Shown: positions 46,302-56,321, counted from the first letter of the stretch. The stretch is DNA of 64,000 bases from Streptomyces sp. GKU 895 (GCA_002027195.1 MWJO01000010.1:1-64000); one strand, 5' to 3'. Notes: a model not told the origin generated them from the sequence alone. Made by a program: numbers and translations.

Positions 46302-47867
46302 TCAGGCTCGGAGCCAGACCGCGACGTCCTTCGGGAGGCGTCCGGCGGAGTCCAGCGGGCCGCTGCCGAGGAGAAGCGCGCTGTGCGGGGGCAGCTCGGC
46401 CGGGGTGTCGGCGAGGTTCACCACGCACAGCACGCCCTCCGCGCGGGCGAAGGCGAGCACGCCGTCCGGTGCGGGCAGCCAGGTGAGCGGGCCGTCGCCG
46501 AACTCCGGCCGGAGCCTGATCGCCTCGCGGTACAGGGTGAGCATCGAGCCGGGGTCAGCGGCCTGACGGTCGGCGGCGTAGCCGCTCCAGTCGTCCGGCT
46601 GCGGCAGCCAGGGCTCGCCCCCGAACCCGGCATGGGGCGCCTCGGCCGCCCACGGCAACGGCACCCGGCACCCGTCCCGCCCCGGGTCGGAGCCGCCGGA
46701 CCGGAAGTGCATCGGGTCCTCGATCCGGTCGCGGGGGACGTCCACCTCGGGCAGCCCCAGCTCTTCGCCCTGGTAGACGTAGACGGTGCCGGGCAGGGCC
46801 AGCGACAGCAGGGCGGCCGCGCGGGCCCGCCGGGTGCCGAGGGCGAGGTCGGTCGGGGTGCCGAAGGCCTTGGTGGCGAAGTCGAAGCCGGTGTCGGTGC
46901 GGCCGTAGCGGGTGACCGTGCGGGTCACGTCGTGGTTGCACAGGACCCAGGTGGCGGGGGCGCCGACCGGGGCGTGCTCGGCGAGGGTCTCGTCGATGGC
47001 TTTGCGCAGCCGCCCGGCGTCCCACGGGCAGGTCATGAAGGCGAAGTTGAAGGCGGTGTGGAGTTCGTCGGGGCGCAGATAGCGGGTGAACCGCTCGGTG
47101 TCGGGGAGCCACACCTCGCCGACGAAGATCCCGTCGTACTCGTCGGCGATCGCCCGCCAGGAGCGGTAGACGGTGTGGAGTTCGTCGCGGTCGACGTACG
47201 GGTGCGGGTCGCGGCCCTGGACGAAGTCCGGCAGGCGGGGGTCCTTGACGAGGAGGGCTGCCGAATCGATGCGGACGCCGGCGACGCCGCGCTCGAACCA
47301 GAAGCGCAGGATGTCCTCGTGCTCCTGGCGGACGGCGGGGTGGGCCCAGTTGAGGTCGGGCTGTTCGGGGGCGAAGAGGTGCAGGTACCAGTCGCCGTCG
47401 TCGAGCCGGGTCCAGGCGGGGCCGCCGAACTCCGACCGCCAGTCGTTGGGCGGGAGTTGGCCGTCGGCGCCGCGTCCGGGGCGGAAGTGGAACAGCGCGC
47501 GCTCCGGGCCGCCCGCGAGCGCCGCCCGGAACCAGGGGTGCTGGTCGGAGACGTGGTTCGGCACGATGTCGACGATGGTCCTGATGCCGAGTTCCCGGGC
47601 TTCCGCGATCAGCTTCTCGGCCTCGGCGAGGGTGCCGAAGGCCGGGTCGATCGCACGGTAGTCGGCGACGTCGTAGCCGCCGTCCTTCAGCGGTGAGAGG
47701 TACCAGGGGGTGAACCAGAGCGCGTCCACCCCGAGTTCGGCGAGGTACGGCAGCCGGGCGCGCACCCCGGCGAGGTCGCCGGTGCCGTCCGCGTCGCCGT
47801 CGGCGAAGCTGCGGACATAGACCTGGTAGATGACGGCGGAGCGCCACCAGTCCGTGGGCTGTCCCAC
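46302..47867 (-). CDS. GH13 alpha-glucosidase
   Basis: The product has 521 residues from GTG 47867. The four GH13 regions are present: DIVPNH (100-105), GVAGVRIDSA with nucleophile Asp201, IFVGEVW with acid Glu251, and LCNHDVTR with Asp313. No signal peptide is seen, so it acts in the cytoplasm on imported oligosaccharides. It is the 3' partner of the CUT1 importer genes upstream on the same strand, like the alpha-glucosidases of agl/mal operons. Linkage preference cannot be read directly; nigero- or malto-oligosaccharides are likely given the GH87-like neighbour. Confidence 0.92.
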   Translation of the reverse strand: MGQPTDWWRSAVIYQVYVRSFADGDADGTGDLAGVRARLPYLAELGVDALWFTPWYLSPLKDGGYDVADYRAIDPAFGTLAEAEKLIAEARELGIRTIVDIVPNHVSDQHPWFRAALAGGPERALFHFRPGRGADGQLPPNDWRSEFGGPAWTRLDDGDWYLHLFAPEQPDLNWAHPAVRQEHEDILRFWFERGVAGVRIDSAALLVKDPRLPDFVQGRDPHPYVDRDELHTVYRSWRAIADEYDGIFVGEVWLPDTERFTRYLRPDELHTAFNFAFMTCPWDAGRLRKAIDETLAEHAPVGAPATWVLCNHDVTRTVTRYGRTDTGFDFATKAFGTPTDLALGTRRARAAALLSLALPGTVYVYQGEELGLPEVDVPRDRIEDPMHFRSGGSDPGRDGCRVPLPWAAEAPHAGFGGEPWLPQPDDWSGYAADRQAADPGSMLTLYREAIRLRPEFGDGPLTWLPAPDGVLAFARAEGVLCVVNLADTPAELPPHSALLLGSGPLDSAGRLPKDVAVWLRA

Positions 47868-47900
47868 TGGGGGTTCCCTTCTGTAGGCGTTCGGGCGGTG

Positions 47901-48768
47901 TCAGCCCTTCGTGCTGCCCGCACTGATCCCGGCGATGATGTGCCGCTGGAAGACCAGGAACAGGGCGACCATCGGGATGCTGGCGATGACCATCGCGGCG
48001 ATGAGCACGGTGAGTTGGATGTTCTGCGACAGCTGGACGAGGGCCACGCTGATGGGCTGCTTGTCGGTGTCGGAGAAGACCATCAGCGGCCAGAGGAAGT
48101 CCTGCCACACGGCGACCAGCGCGAAGATCGACACGACGCCGAGCACCGGGCGGGACATCGGCAGCACGACCGACCACAGGACACGCAGCTTCCCGGCGCC
48201 GTCGATCTCGGCGGCCTCCAGGACGTCCCGCGGGATCTGGTCGAAGAACCGCTTGAGCAGGTAGAGGTTGAAGGCGTTGGCGACCGCCGGGAGCCAGATG
48301 GCGAGGGGGTCGTTGAGCAGGCCGAGGTCGGCGACGGTCAGGTACTTCGGCACGACGAGGGCCTGCGCGGGGACCATGAGGGTGGCGAGGATGCCGCCGA
48401 GGATCAGCTTGCCGAAGGCCGGCTTCAGCTTGGACAGGGCGTAGGCGGCGGCCGTGCAGAACACCAGCTGGAAGGCCCAGGCGCCGGCGGCCTGGACGAC
48501 GGTGTTCCACAGGTGGGTCGGCAGTTGCATCAGGTCCCAGGCGTCGGTGTAGCCGTCGAGATGCCAGTGCTTGGGGACCAGGGTGGGCGGGGTCTGCGCG
48601 ACCTCGTCGGGGGGACTTCGCCGCGCCCGTGACCATCCAGTAGACGGGGAAGAGGAACGCCACCGCGAAGAGGAGGACGACACCGGTGAAGACCGTCCAG
48701 TACACGGCCCTGCCGCGCGGGCGGGCCAGGGTGGCCGGGGAGACGAGGGTGCGGGTGGCGGCGCTCAT
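47901..48768 (-). CDS. CUT1 sugar ABC permease (MalG type), frameshifted
   Basis: ATG 48768 overlaps the upstream permease stop. The N-terminal helix (YWTVFTGVVLLFAVAFLFPVYW) is in one frame. At about 48612 a run of six C (coding strand) shifts the frame. Removing one C restores the expected KSPDEVAQTPPTLVPKHW, after which the MalG-like protein continues to 47901 with the EAA loop (VLEAAEIDGAGKLRVLWSVVLPMSRPVLG). A one-base gain in a homopolymer is typical of a sequencing error. It forms the channel with the MalF-type partner. Confidence 0.85.
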
Positions 48769-49721
48769 GCGCCCTCCTCTCCGGAGCGGGTCAGGCGCAG
48801 GTACACGGCCGAGAAGGCGCCCAGCAGGACCAGGAGCATGACGCTGAGCGCGCAGGCGCCGCCGAAGTCGTTGTAGAGGAAGGCGTACTTGTAGATCAGG
48901 TAGAGGACGGTGACCGTGGCGTTCTCGGGGCCGCCTCCGGTGATGACGAACGGCTCGGTGAAGACCTGCATCGTCGCGATGATCTGAAGGAGCATCAGCA
49001 TCAGGATGACGAACCTGGTCTGAGGGATCGTCACATGCCGGACGCGTTGCAGCAGGCTCGCGCCGTCCAGTTCGGCGGCCTCGTACAGCTCGCCGGGGAT
49101 GGACTGGAGGGCGGCCAGGTAGATCAGGACCGTGCCGCCGAGGTTGGCCCACGTGGCCACGATCACCAGGGAGACCAGTGCGGTGTCGGCGCCGTTGGAC
49201 CAGTTCGAGGTGGGCAGGTGCAGGAAGCGCAGGGCCTCGTTGGCGAGGCCGGCGCCGGGGTCGTAGAACCATTTCCACAGCAGCGCGCTGACCACCGGCG
49301 GGATCATCACCGGCAGATAGACGACGACCCGGAAGAACGCCTTGGCGTGCCGCAACTCGTTGAGCACCAGGGCCAGTACGAAGGGGACCGCGAAGCCGAG
49401 CAGCAGGGCGAGCAGGGTGAAGGTGAGGGTGTTGCGCCAGGCGGCCGTGAACTCGGGGTCGTTCCAGACGCGGGTGAAGTTGGCGGTGCCGACCCACTCG
49501 GCGCCCGAACCGGGGGTGTACTTCTGGAAGGCGATCACGATCGCGCGGATCGCCGGGTACCAGGAGAACAGTGCGAAGCAGAGCAGGCCGCCGATCAGGA
49601 AGGCGTGGGCGCGGAGTTGGTCGGCGAGGCGGCGCCGCCTCCGGTCCCCTGCCGGGGGCGGCGCCTTGACCGGTCGTACGGCGATGGCCTCGGCCGGTCG
49701 TCGATGAGCCGTCTTCGTCAT
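48765..49721 (-). CDS. CUT1 sugar ABC permease (MalF type)
   Basis: The product has 318 residues from ATG 49721. It has about six transmembrane helices after a basic Pro/Ala-rich N-terminus, and the EAA motif (LYEAAELDGASLLQRVRHVTIPQTRFVILM). It partners with the MalG-type permease, with the binding protein upstream. No ATPase gene is in the operon; Streptomyces CUT1 systems commonly share MsiK, encoded elsewhere. Confidence 0.93.
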   Translation of the reverse strand: MTKTAHRRPAEAIAVRPVKAPPPAGDRRRRRLADQLRAHAFLIGGLLCFALFSWYPAIRAIVIAFQKYTPGSGAEWVGTANFTRVWNDPEFTAAWRNTLTFTLLALLLGFAVPFVLALVLNELRHAKAFFRVVVYLPVMIPPVVSALLWKWFYDPGAGLANEALRFLHLPTSNWSNGADTALVSLVIVATWANLGGTVLIYLAALQSIPGELYEAAELDGASLLQRVRHVTIPQTRFVILMLMLLQIIATMQVFTEPFVITGGGPENATVTVLYLIYKYAFLYNDFGGACALSVMLLVLLGAFSAVYLRLTRSGEEGA

Positions 49722-49723
49722 GG

Positions 49724-51073
49724 TCAGCCCCGGGCGAGGATGCCGTCGATCTTGCCGGTGGCGTCCTTCAGGAGCTGGTCGATGTCGGCGTCCTTCTTGG
49801 TGAGGACGGCGGAGACGACGCCGTCGAGGACGGAGTAGATCTGCTGGGCGTGCGGCGGCTCGATCTTCATGTCGAGGGTGTGGTTGCCGTCGAGGAAGGC
49901 CTGGTAGTTCTCCACCGGGACATTGGCGTTGGCCTTCTTGACCTGCTGGTCCTTGGCGTCGGCGGCGCCGGTGAACAGCCGGGGTTCGGGCAGGCCGACG
50001 GGGGCGTCGTGCTGCTTGGCGCGGGCGTAGTCGCCGAGGAAGCCGTCACCGGGCGTGAGGAACATGTAGTCGAGCCACTTCAGCCCTGCGCGGATCTGAG
50101 CGGGGCTGGCCTTCTTGTTGAACATGTAGCCGTCGCCGCCGATGAGCGTTCCCTCACCGCCGGGCATGGGGGCGAGCGCGAGGTCCTTGTAGTCGCCGCC
50201 CTTCTCCTTGACCAGGATCGGGATGTTGTCGGGGGCGGAGAGGTACATGCCGAGCTTGCCCGAACCCATCATCTGCTGCACGTCGTTGATGACGAGGAGC
50301 TGCTTGCTGCCCATGGAGTCGTCGGTCCAGCGCATGTCGTGCAGGTTCTGCAGGACGGCCCGGCCCTGCGGGGTGTCGACGGTCGCCTTCTTGCCGTCGG
50401 CGCTGACGACGTCGCCGCCCTGGGAGTACAGCTCGGCGGTGAAGTGCCAGCCGCCCTGGTTCTGGGCGCTGTAGTCGGCGTAGCCGACGGTGCCGTCGCC
50501 GAGGGCGGCGATCTTCTTGGCGTCGGCGCGCAACTCCGCCCAGGTGGCGGGGGGTTGCTCGGGGTCGAGCCCGGCCTTCTCGAACAGTTTCTTGTTGTAG
50601 ATCAGGCCCATCGAGTAGCCGGTGCGCGGGATGCCGTAGATCTTGCCGTCGACGGTGTAGATGTCGCGCAGTTGCTGCTGGATGGTGTCGTAGCTCTTCA
50701 ACTCCTTGACGTACGGCGTGAGATCGGCCGCCTGGCCGATGTCGACGACGTGTCTGGCGTCGGTGAAGTACGTGTAGAAGACGTCCTCCATCTGGCCGCC
50801 GGCGAGCTTGGCGTCGAAGGTCTTCGGGTCCTGGCAGGGGAAGGCGTCGTGGGCGACGACGTCGATGGTCGGGTTCTGCTTCTCGAAGGAGGCGATGTCC
50901 GCCTCGAAGAACGAGCGGTCGACCTTGGCGCTCTTGGGCGGCATGCAGTTGACCGTGATGCGGGTCTTGCCGCTCGCGGAGTCCTCGTCGCCCGACCCGC
51001 AGGAGGTCAGGGCGAGGGCGAGCGAACAGACGCTGAGCGCGACGAACGTACGGCGGAACCCGGTGCTTCTCAT
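49724..51073 (-). CDS. CUT1 sugar-binding lipoprotein (extracellular binding protein)
   Basis: The product has 449 residues from ATG 51073. The lipobox LTSC follows a hydrophobic leader. Family 1 binding-protein segments are present (YGIPRTGYSMGLIYNKKLFEKAGLD, GKLGMYLSAPDN, WLDYMFLTPGDGFLGDYA). It delivers an oligosaccharide, by context an alpha-glucan fragment, to the two permeases that follow. An inverted repeat (GCGACAT/ATGTCGC) sits 52-76 bases upstream. Confidence 0.9.
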   Translation of the reverse strand: MRSTGFRRTFVALSVCSLALALTSCGSGDEDSASGKTRITVNCMPPKSAKVDRSFFEADIASFEKQNPTIDVVAHDAFPCQDPKTFDAKLAGGQMEDVFYTYFTDARHVVDIGQAADLTPYVKELKSYDTIQQQLRDIYTVDGKIYGIPRTGYSMGLIYNKKLFEKAGLDPEQPPATWAELRADAKKIAALGDGTVGYADYSAQNQGGWHFTAELYSQGGDVVSADGKKATVDTPQGRAVLQNLHDMRWTDDSMGSKQLLVINDVQQMMGSGKLGMYLSAPDNIPILVKEKGGDYKDLALAPMPGGEGTLIGGDGYMFNKKASPAQIRAGLKWLDYMFLTPGDGFLGDYARAKQHDAPVGLPEPRLFTGAADAKDQQVKKANANVPVENYQAFLDGNHTLDMKIEPPHAQQIYSVLDGVVSAVLTKKDADIDQLLKDATGKIDGILARG

Positions 51074-51124
51074 CGGTGGAACCCCTCTGGGCAGGAGCGG
51101 TGGGCGGGGCACACTCAAGCACCG

Positions 51125-51149
51125 GCGACATCCGTCCGCAAGATGTCGC
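51125..51149. promoter_or_regulatory. Inverted repeat before sugar ABC operon
   Basis: GCGACAT (51125-51131) and ATGTCGC (51143-51149) are perfect 7-base arms with an 11-base spacer, between the LacI gene stop and the binding-protein start. It may be an operator or part of the promoter region. The arms do not match the GCAAG/CTTGC site at 52205, so regulation by that LacI protein is not shown. Confidence 0.4.
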
Positions 51150-51184
51150 GCACAATCTGAAATTATTTGACAGCCAGGAGGATC

Positions 51185-52180
51185 TCAGGGACGGGACGGT
51201 GGTGCCGTCGAGCCCCGCACCACCAGCTCGGGCTCGAACAGCAGCTCCTCACGGGCTACGAAACCGCCGTTGATCTGCGTGTTCAGCAGTTCCACGGCCG
51301 CCCTGCCCATGGCCTCGATGGGCTGCCGGACGGTGGTCAGCGGTGGCTCGGTGCAGTTCATGAACGCCGAGTCGTCGTAGCCGACGACCGACACCTCGGA
51401 GGGGACGTCCAGGCCCTTGCGGCGGGCAGCCCTGATGGCGCCGAGCGCGAGCGGGTCGCTGGCGCAGATGATGCCGGTGACGCCCCGGTCGATGAGCCGG
51501 GATGCCGCCGCGTGCCCGCCCTCGATGGAGAACATCGCGCGGGCGACATGCTCCTCGGGCAGCTCCCCCACGGCCCGCGCGGCGGCCAGCTTGCGCGCCG
51601 ACGGCACATGGTCGGCCGGCCCCAGCACCAGCCCGATCCGCTCGTGCCCCAGCGAGGCGAGGTGCCGCCAGGCCTGCTCCACCGCCACCGCGTCGTCGCA
51701 GGAGACCCCCGGGAAGCCGAGGTCCTCGATGGACGCGTTGACCAGCACCACCGGGATCTTGCGGTCCGCGAGCAGCCGGTAGTGGTCGTGCGGGGCGTCG
51801 GCCTGCGCGTACAGCCCGCCGGCGAAGACCACACCGGACACCTGCTGTTGCAGCAGCAGCTCCACGTAGTCCGCCTCGGAGACCCCGCCCGTGGTCTGCG
51901 TGCACAGCACCGGTGTCAGCCCGAGCTGAGCGAGCGCGCCGCCGATGACCTCGGCGAACGCCGGGAAGATCGGGTTCTGGAGCTCGGGCAGCACCAGGCC
52001 CACGAGCCGCGCGCGCTCACCGCGCAGTTGCGTGGGCCGCTCGTAGCCGAGCACGTCCAGGGCGGACAGCACCGCCTGCCGGGTGGACTCGGAGACTCCC
52101 GGCTTGCCGTTGAGCACCCGGCTGACCGTGGCCTCGCTGACCCCGACCTTCTTCGCCACCTCGGCAAGTCGTCGCGTCAT
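51185..52180 (-). CDS. LacI-family regulator of alpha-glucan locus
   Basis: The product has 331 residues from ATG 52180. The LacI HTH is clear (RRLAEVAKKVGVSEATVSRVLNGKPGVS), with hinge YERPTQLRGERARLVG and a sensor domain (SVVGYDDSAFMNCTEPPLTTV). It is similar in type to Streptomyces MalR/AglR. It stands directly upstream of the ABC-GH13 genes on the same strand, so it probably controls them in response to an alpha-glucoside. A GCAAG-CTTGC palindrome lies just upstream of its own start. Confidence 0.92.
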   Translation of the reverse strand: MTRRLAEVAKKVGVSEATVSRVLNGKPGVSESTRQAVLSALDVLGYERPTQLRGERARLVGLVLPELQNPIFPAFAEVIGGALAQLGLTPVLCTQTTGGVSEADYVELLLQQQVSGVVFAGGLYAQADAPHDHYRLLADRKIPVVLVNASIEDLGFPGVSCDDAVAVEQAWRHLASLGHERIGLVLGPADHVPSARKLAAARAVGELPEEHVARAMFSIEGGHAAASRLIDRGVTGIICASDPLALGAIRAARRKGLDVPSEVSVVGYDDSAFMNCTEPPLTTVRQPIEAMGRAAVELLNTQINGGFVAREELLFEPELVVRGSTAPPSRP

Positions 52181-52204
52181 GCGCGCAAGAATAGCGCAAG
52201 AAAT

Positions 52205-52217
52205 GCAAGCCGCTTGC
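52205..52217. promoter_or_regulatory. LacI/MalR-type operator upstream of lacI gene
   Basis: GCAAGCCGCTTGC has 5-base arms GCAAG/CTTGC around CCG, matching the TGCAAR-CG-YTTGCA style of Streptomyces sugar repressors. It lies 25-37 bases before the LacI start codon, so autoregulation is likely. Confidence 0.65.
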
Positions 52218-52256
52218 GTGCTGGCGAAAGCCGGTCGGCAGCGAGCGCCCGGTGCC

Positions 52257-53072
52257 TCAGACCCGGCTGCCGGTCGCCGTGTCCGCCGACAGCCGCTGGG
52301 CGACGTAGATCGGGATCACCGACAGCAGCACCAGCACCGCCGCCACCACGTTGACCACCGGCGCCTGCTGGGGCCTGGTCATGTTGTTGAAGATCCAGAT
52401 CGGCAGGGTCTCCACGCCAGGTCCCGCGGTGAACGTGGTCACCACGATCTCGTCGAAGGACAGCGCGAAGGCGAGCAGCCCGCCCGCGAACAGCGCCGAG
52501 CGCACGAGCGGGAAGGTGACGTCGGCGAAGGCGCGGAAGGTGTTCGCGCCGAGGTCCATCGCCGCTTCCTCGTACGAGCCGGAGGTGCGCCGCAGCCGGG
52601 CGACGACGTTGTTGAAGACGACGACGATGCAGAAGGTGGCGTGCCCGACGACCACCGTGAACAGCCCGAGGCCCACCCCGAGCGGCTCGAGTACCGTGCT
52701 GAAGGCCGAGTTGAGCGCGATGCCCGTGACGATGCCGGGCAGTGCGATCGGCAGGACCACCACGAAGGAGATCGCGTCCCGGCCGAAGAACCGGTGCCGG
52801 GCGACGGCGAACGCGATCAGCGTGCCCAGTGCCAGGGCGATCGCCGTGGCACCGAGTCCCGCCTTCACGGACGTCCACAGCGCCTCTCGCGCACCGGAGT
52901 TGCCCCAGGCCACCGACCACCAGTGCAGGGTGAGTCCGGACGGCGGCCAGCCCGCGCTCCGGTCGGGGTTCAGGGAGTTGACGAGGACGAGCAGCAGTGG
53001 CACGTAGATCACCACGAAACCGAACCCGGCGGCGACGCGCAGGGCGGTCCGCGCGGAGCGGGACAGTTGCAC
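52257..53072 (-). CDS. Polyamine/GABA-type ABC permease (PotC-like)
   Basis: The product has 271 residues from GTG 53072. It has six helices and the PotC-like EAA loop (EEAAMDLGANTFRAFADVTFPLVRSALFAGG), with the family signature FALSFDEIVVTTFTAG. It is the last gene of a four-gene importer, ten bases after the PotB-like gene. The substrate is probably a polyamine, GABA or related cationic amine. Confidence 0.9.
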   Translation of the reverse strand: MQLSRSARTALRVAAGFGFVVIYVPLLLVLVNSLNPDRSAGWPPSGLTLHWWSVAWGNSGAREALWTSVKAGLGATAIALALGTLIAFAVARHRFFGRDAISFVVVLPIALPGIVTGIALNSAFSTVLEPLGVGLGLFTVVVGHATFCIVVVFNNVVARLRRTSGSYEEAAMDLGANTFRAFADVTFPLVRSALFAGGLLAFALSFDEIVVTTFTAGPGVETLPIWIFNNMTRPQQAPVVNVVAAVLVLLSVIPIYVAQRLSADTATGSRV

Positions 53073-53082
53073 GGGGGCTCCT

Positions 53083-53946
53083 CTACAGACTGCTCAGGGC
53101 GCCCGTGCGCCGCATCGCCAGCAGGTACAGCACGATGACGACGACGGGGACCGTGCCGAGGGCGGCGGCCATGGGCAGGTTGAGTTCGATGTTGGAGTAG
53201 ATGAGATTGCCGATGAGCTGGGTCTTGCCGCCGACGATCTGCACGGTGATGTAGTCACCGAGGCTGAGGGAGAACGTGAAGACCGACCCCGCCGCCACCG
53301 ACGGCAGCACCATCGGCAGCACGACCGACCGGAAGGTCCGCCAGCCCTTCGCCCCCAAGTCGGCGGACGCGTCGAGGAGGTTGCCGGGCAGTTGCTCCAG
53401 CGCGGTGTGGATCGGCAGGATCATGTACGGCAGCCAGAGGTACGTCAGGGTCAGCACCGCCGCCGTCAGCCCGTACCCCGGCCCGCCCAGCCCGAACGGC
53501 TTCAGCATCCAGTCGGCGAGCCCGCCCTCGGAGAGGATGAGCCGCCAGGCGTACACCTTGACCAGGTAACTCGCCCACAGCGGGGTGAGGATGGCGACGA
53601 CGAGCAGCGGCCGCCACTTCGGCTTCGCGACCCGTGCGGTGTAGAAGGCGAGCGGGAACGCGATGACCGCGCACAGGGCGGTGACGGCCAGGGCGACACC
53701 GATGCTTCGCAGGATCACCTGCCGGAAGACCGGCACGGTGAACAGCTCGTGGAAGTTGTCGGTCGACCAGACCTTCACGACTTCCGACGTGAAGGAGTTC
53801 GTCGTCCAGAACGCGGAGACGAACAGCACGCTGAGCGAGCCGAGATAGAGCACCGCGAGCCACAGCAGCGGGGCGGTCAGCAGGAGGGTGAGCCGGAGGC
53901 GGGGACGCCGGTGCAGCGCCCCCGCGGTCCGTGTGATCAGGGCCAT
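53083..53946 (-). CDS. Polyamine/GABA-type ABC permease (PotB-like)
   Basis: The product has 287 residues from ATG 53946. It has six helices and an EAA-type loop (LLDASADLGAKGWRTFRSVVLPMVLPSVAAG), and the characteristic PotB-like ending FSLSLGDYITVQIVGGKTQLIGNLIYSN. It starts three bases after the binding-protein stop and pairs with the PotC-like permease. Confidence 0.9.
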   Translation of the reverse strand: MALITRTAGALHRRPRLRLTLLLTAPLLWLAVLYLGSLSVLFVSAFWTTNSFTSEVVKVWSTDNFHELFTVPVFRQVILRSIGVALAVTALCAVIAFPLAFYTARVAKPKWRPLLVVAILTPLWASYLVKVYAWRLILSEGGLADWMLKPFGLGGPGYGLTAAVLTLTYLWLPYMILPIHTALEQLPGNLLDASADLGAKGWRTFRSVVLPMVLPSVAAGSVFTFSLSLGDYITVQIVGGKTQLIGNLIYSNIELNLPMAAALGTVPVVVIVLYLLAMRRTGALSSL

Positions 53947-53949
53947 GCG

Positions 53950-55158
53950 TCAGCCCTTGATCTCGGTCCAGGCCTGGACCCACTTCGCGTACGGCACGCA
54001 CGTGACGTCGGTGCGGCCGTCCAGGCACTGCTCGATGGGCGTGTTCCAGAAGGCGATGTTCTTCCAGTAGCTCTCGTCCGCCGCGTGGTAGGTCGTGCAG
54101 AAGTTCTCGTCGCTGGTCAGGTCGCAGGCCTTGGAGTTGGCCGGTGCCTCGCCGAAGTACTCGGCGACCTGGGCGTTGACCTTCGGGGAGACGATCCAGT
54201 CCAGCCACTTGTAGGCGCAGTTGGGGTGCTTGGCCTTGGCGGAGACCATCCAGGTGTCGGACCAGCCGGTCGAACCCTCCTTGGGCACGAAGGCCTTGAC
54301 CTTGGCTCCCTCGTCGGCGGTGAGGTTGGCGATGACCTGCCAGGTGGTGCCGACGACGGAGTCACCGCTCTTGAAGGCGGAGATCTCCTTGAGGTAGTCG
54401 CTCCAGTACTCACCGATGTTCGCGTTCTGCTGCTTGAGCAGGTCCACGGCGGCGTCGAACTGCTTCTGGTCCAGGGCGTACGGGTCCTTGATGCCGAGGT
54501 CGGGCTTGGTGGCCTTCAGGTACAGGGCGGCGTCGGCGATGTAGATGGGTGAGTCGTAGGCGGTGACGTGGCCCTTGTACTTCGAGGCGTCGTCGAAGAC
54601 CGCGGACCAGGAGGTCGGGGCCGGGGTGACCTTCTCGGTGTTGTACATCAGCAGGTTGGCGCCGCGGCCGTGCGGGATGCCGTACATCTGCCCGTCGACG
54701 GAGTTCCAGTCGCCCTCCTTCAACCCGCTGTAGATGTCTTGGTAGTTGGGGACGAGGGAGGTGTTCACGGGGGCCGCGTCACCCGAGGCGATGAGGCGCA
54801 GCGAGGCGTCGCCGGAGGCGGAGACGGCGTCGTACTCCCCCGTCTTCATCAGTTTGACCATCTCGTCGGAGCTGGCGGCGGTCTTGGCGTTGACCTGGCA
54901 GCCGGTCTGCTTCTCGAAGTCGCTGACCCAGTCGACCTTGGGGTCGTTGGAGCCGTCCTCGACGTATCCCGCCCAGGCGATGAGGTTGACCTGGCCCTCG
55001 GTACTGCCGAGCTTCGAAGGGGCTTTCAGGTCAGGGGGGTTGAGGCCGGTGGCCGAGGAGCCGCTGCCGTCGTCGGAGGATCCGCAGGCGGTGGCGGCGA
55101 GGAGCAGTGCGGCGACGGCTGCCGCCGCCTTGAGGGTAGAGCGCACGACGTACTCCAT
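53950..55158 (-). CDS. Polyamine/GABA-type ABC binding lipoprotein (PotD-like)
   Basis: The product has 402 residues from ATG 55158. The lipobox ATAC follows a hydrophobic leader. PotD-type segments are present ([59 protein letters not shown]). It captures the substrate, likely a polyamine or GABA-like compound, for the PotBC permeases. It is transcribed after potA on the same strand. Confidence 0.9.
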   Translation of the reverse strand: MEYVVRSTLKAAAAVAALLLAATACGSSDDGSGSSATGLNPPDLKAPSKLGSTEGQVNLIAWAGYVEDGSNDPKVDWVSDFEKQTGCQVNAKTAASSDEMVKLMKTGEYDAVSASGDASLRLIASGDAAPVNTSLVPNYQDIYSGLKEGDWNSVDGQMYGIPHGRGANLLMYNTEKVTPAPTSWSAVFDDASKYKGHVTAYDSPIYIADAALYLKATKPDLGIKDPYALDQKQFDAAVDLLKQQNANIGEYWSDYLKEISAFKSGDSVVGTTWQVIANLTADEGAKVKAFVPKEGSTGWSDTWMVSAKAKHPNCAYKWLDWIVSPKVNAQVAEYFGEAPANSKACDLTSDENFCTTYHAADESYWKNIAFWNTPIEQCLDGRTDVTCVPYAKWVQAWTEIKG

Positions 55159-55182
55159 ACGTGAAGGGGACGAACGGGCTGG

Positions 55183-56218
55183 TCAGTCGGGGACGGGCAC
55201 GGCCACGGCGTGCCGGCGGTGCCACTGCAGGCGCACCCGGGTGCCGCGGTAGGCGGCGACGTCCTCGGAGGAGGTGTCCAGGTTCTGCTGGAGGGCGGTG
55301 AGCCGGCCGCCGGCGTCGAGGTCGACGAGGAAGCGGGTGGCGTCCCCGAGATAGACGACCTCGGCGACGGTGCCGACGGCGGTGGCGTGCTCGGGCTGGT
55401 CGCTCGGCCGACTCCTTGAGGACGCGGATCTTCTCCGGGCGGATGCTGTAGGTGCCCGGGCTGCCGACGATCCGGTGGGCGGACTCTCCCTCCAGGAGGT
55501 TGGAGGTGCCGACGAAGGACGCGACGAACGGGGTCGCGGGGCGTTCGTAGACCTCGGCGGGGGTGCCGACCTGTGCGATGCGGCCCTGGTGGAAGACGGC
55601 GATGCGGTCGCTCATCGTCAGGGCCTCCTCCTGGTCGTGGGTGACGAAGACGAAGGTGATGCCGACCTCGCGCTGGAGCGCCTTGAGCTCGACCTGCATC
55701 TGCTCGCGCAGTTTGAGGTCGAGGGCGCCGAGCGGTTCGTCGAGCAGCAGGACACGGGGGCGGCCGACGAGCGCGCGGGCGAGGGCGACACGCTGCCGCT
55801 GCCCTCCGGAGAGCTGGGAGGGCCGCCGCTTGCCGAAGCCCTCGAGCCGCACCTCCGCCAGGGCTTTGCGCGCCCGCACCAGCCGCTCCGCCTTGGGCAC
55901 CTTGCGGACCTTGAGCGCGTAGGCGACGTTCTGCTCGACGGTCATGTGCGGGAACAGGGCGTAGTCCTGGAAGACGGTGTGCACGTCCCGCTCGAACGGG
56001 GCGAGCCCGGTGACCTCCTGCCCGGCGAGCTCGATCCGGCCGGCGCTCGGGGCCTCGAACCCGGCGATCATGCGCAGGACGGTGGTCTTGCCGGAGCCGG
56101 AGGGGCCGAGCATCGAGAAGAACTCGCCGTCCCGGATCTCCAGATCGACCCCGGCCACGGCGGTCGTCTCCCCGAACGACTTCCGCAGACCCTGCAGCCG
56201 GATCGCCATTCCCTCCAT
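55183..56218 (-). CDS. Polyamine-type ABC ATPase (PotA-like), frameshifted in TOBE domain
   Basis: ATG 56218 gives [19 protein letters not shown] 56209 is possible but its GGAGGG is too close. The ATPase core is intact: [42 protein letters not shown]. Near 55410, just after [13 protein letters not shown], an extra base throws the frame. The C-terminal TOBE region then reads [20 protein letters not shown] and ends at 55183. One surplus G explains it. The core could still work with a truncated tail. Confidence 0.85.
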
Positions 56219-56321
56219 GGGCGGGAACCTTCCTGGTGCTCTCGTGCGTTGACCTATTGACCGGAAACATATGAAGTCATAGTTCAAAGCTCAAGGCCCC
56301 CTTAGGGTAAAGCTTGAGTCA

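Noticed and set aside
46555..49497. 980-codon minus-strand frame through the glucosidase and permease genes
   Set aside because: Arg/Pro-rich shadow frame. The three real genes in other frames carry catalytic and membrane signatures.
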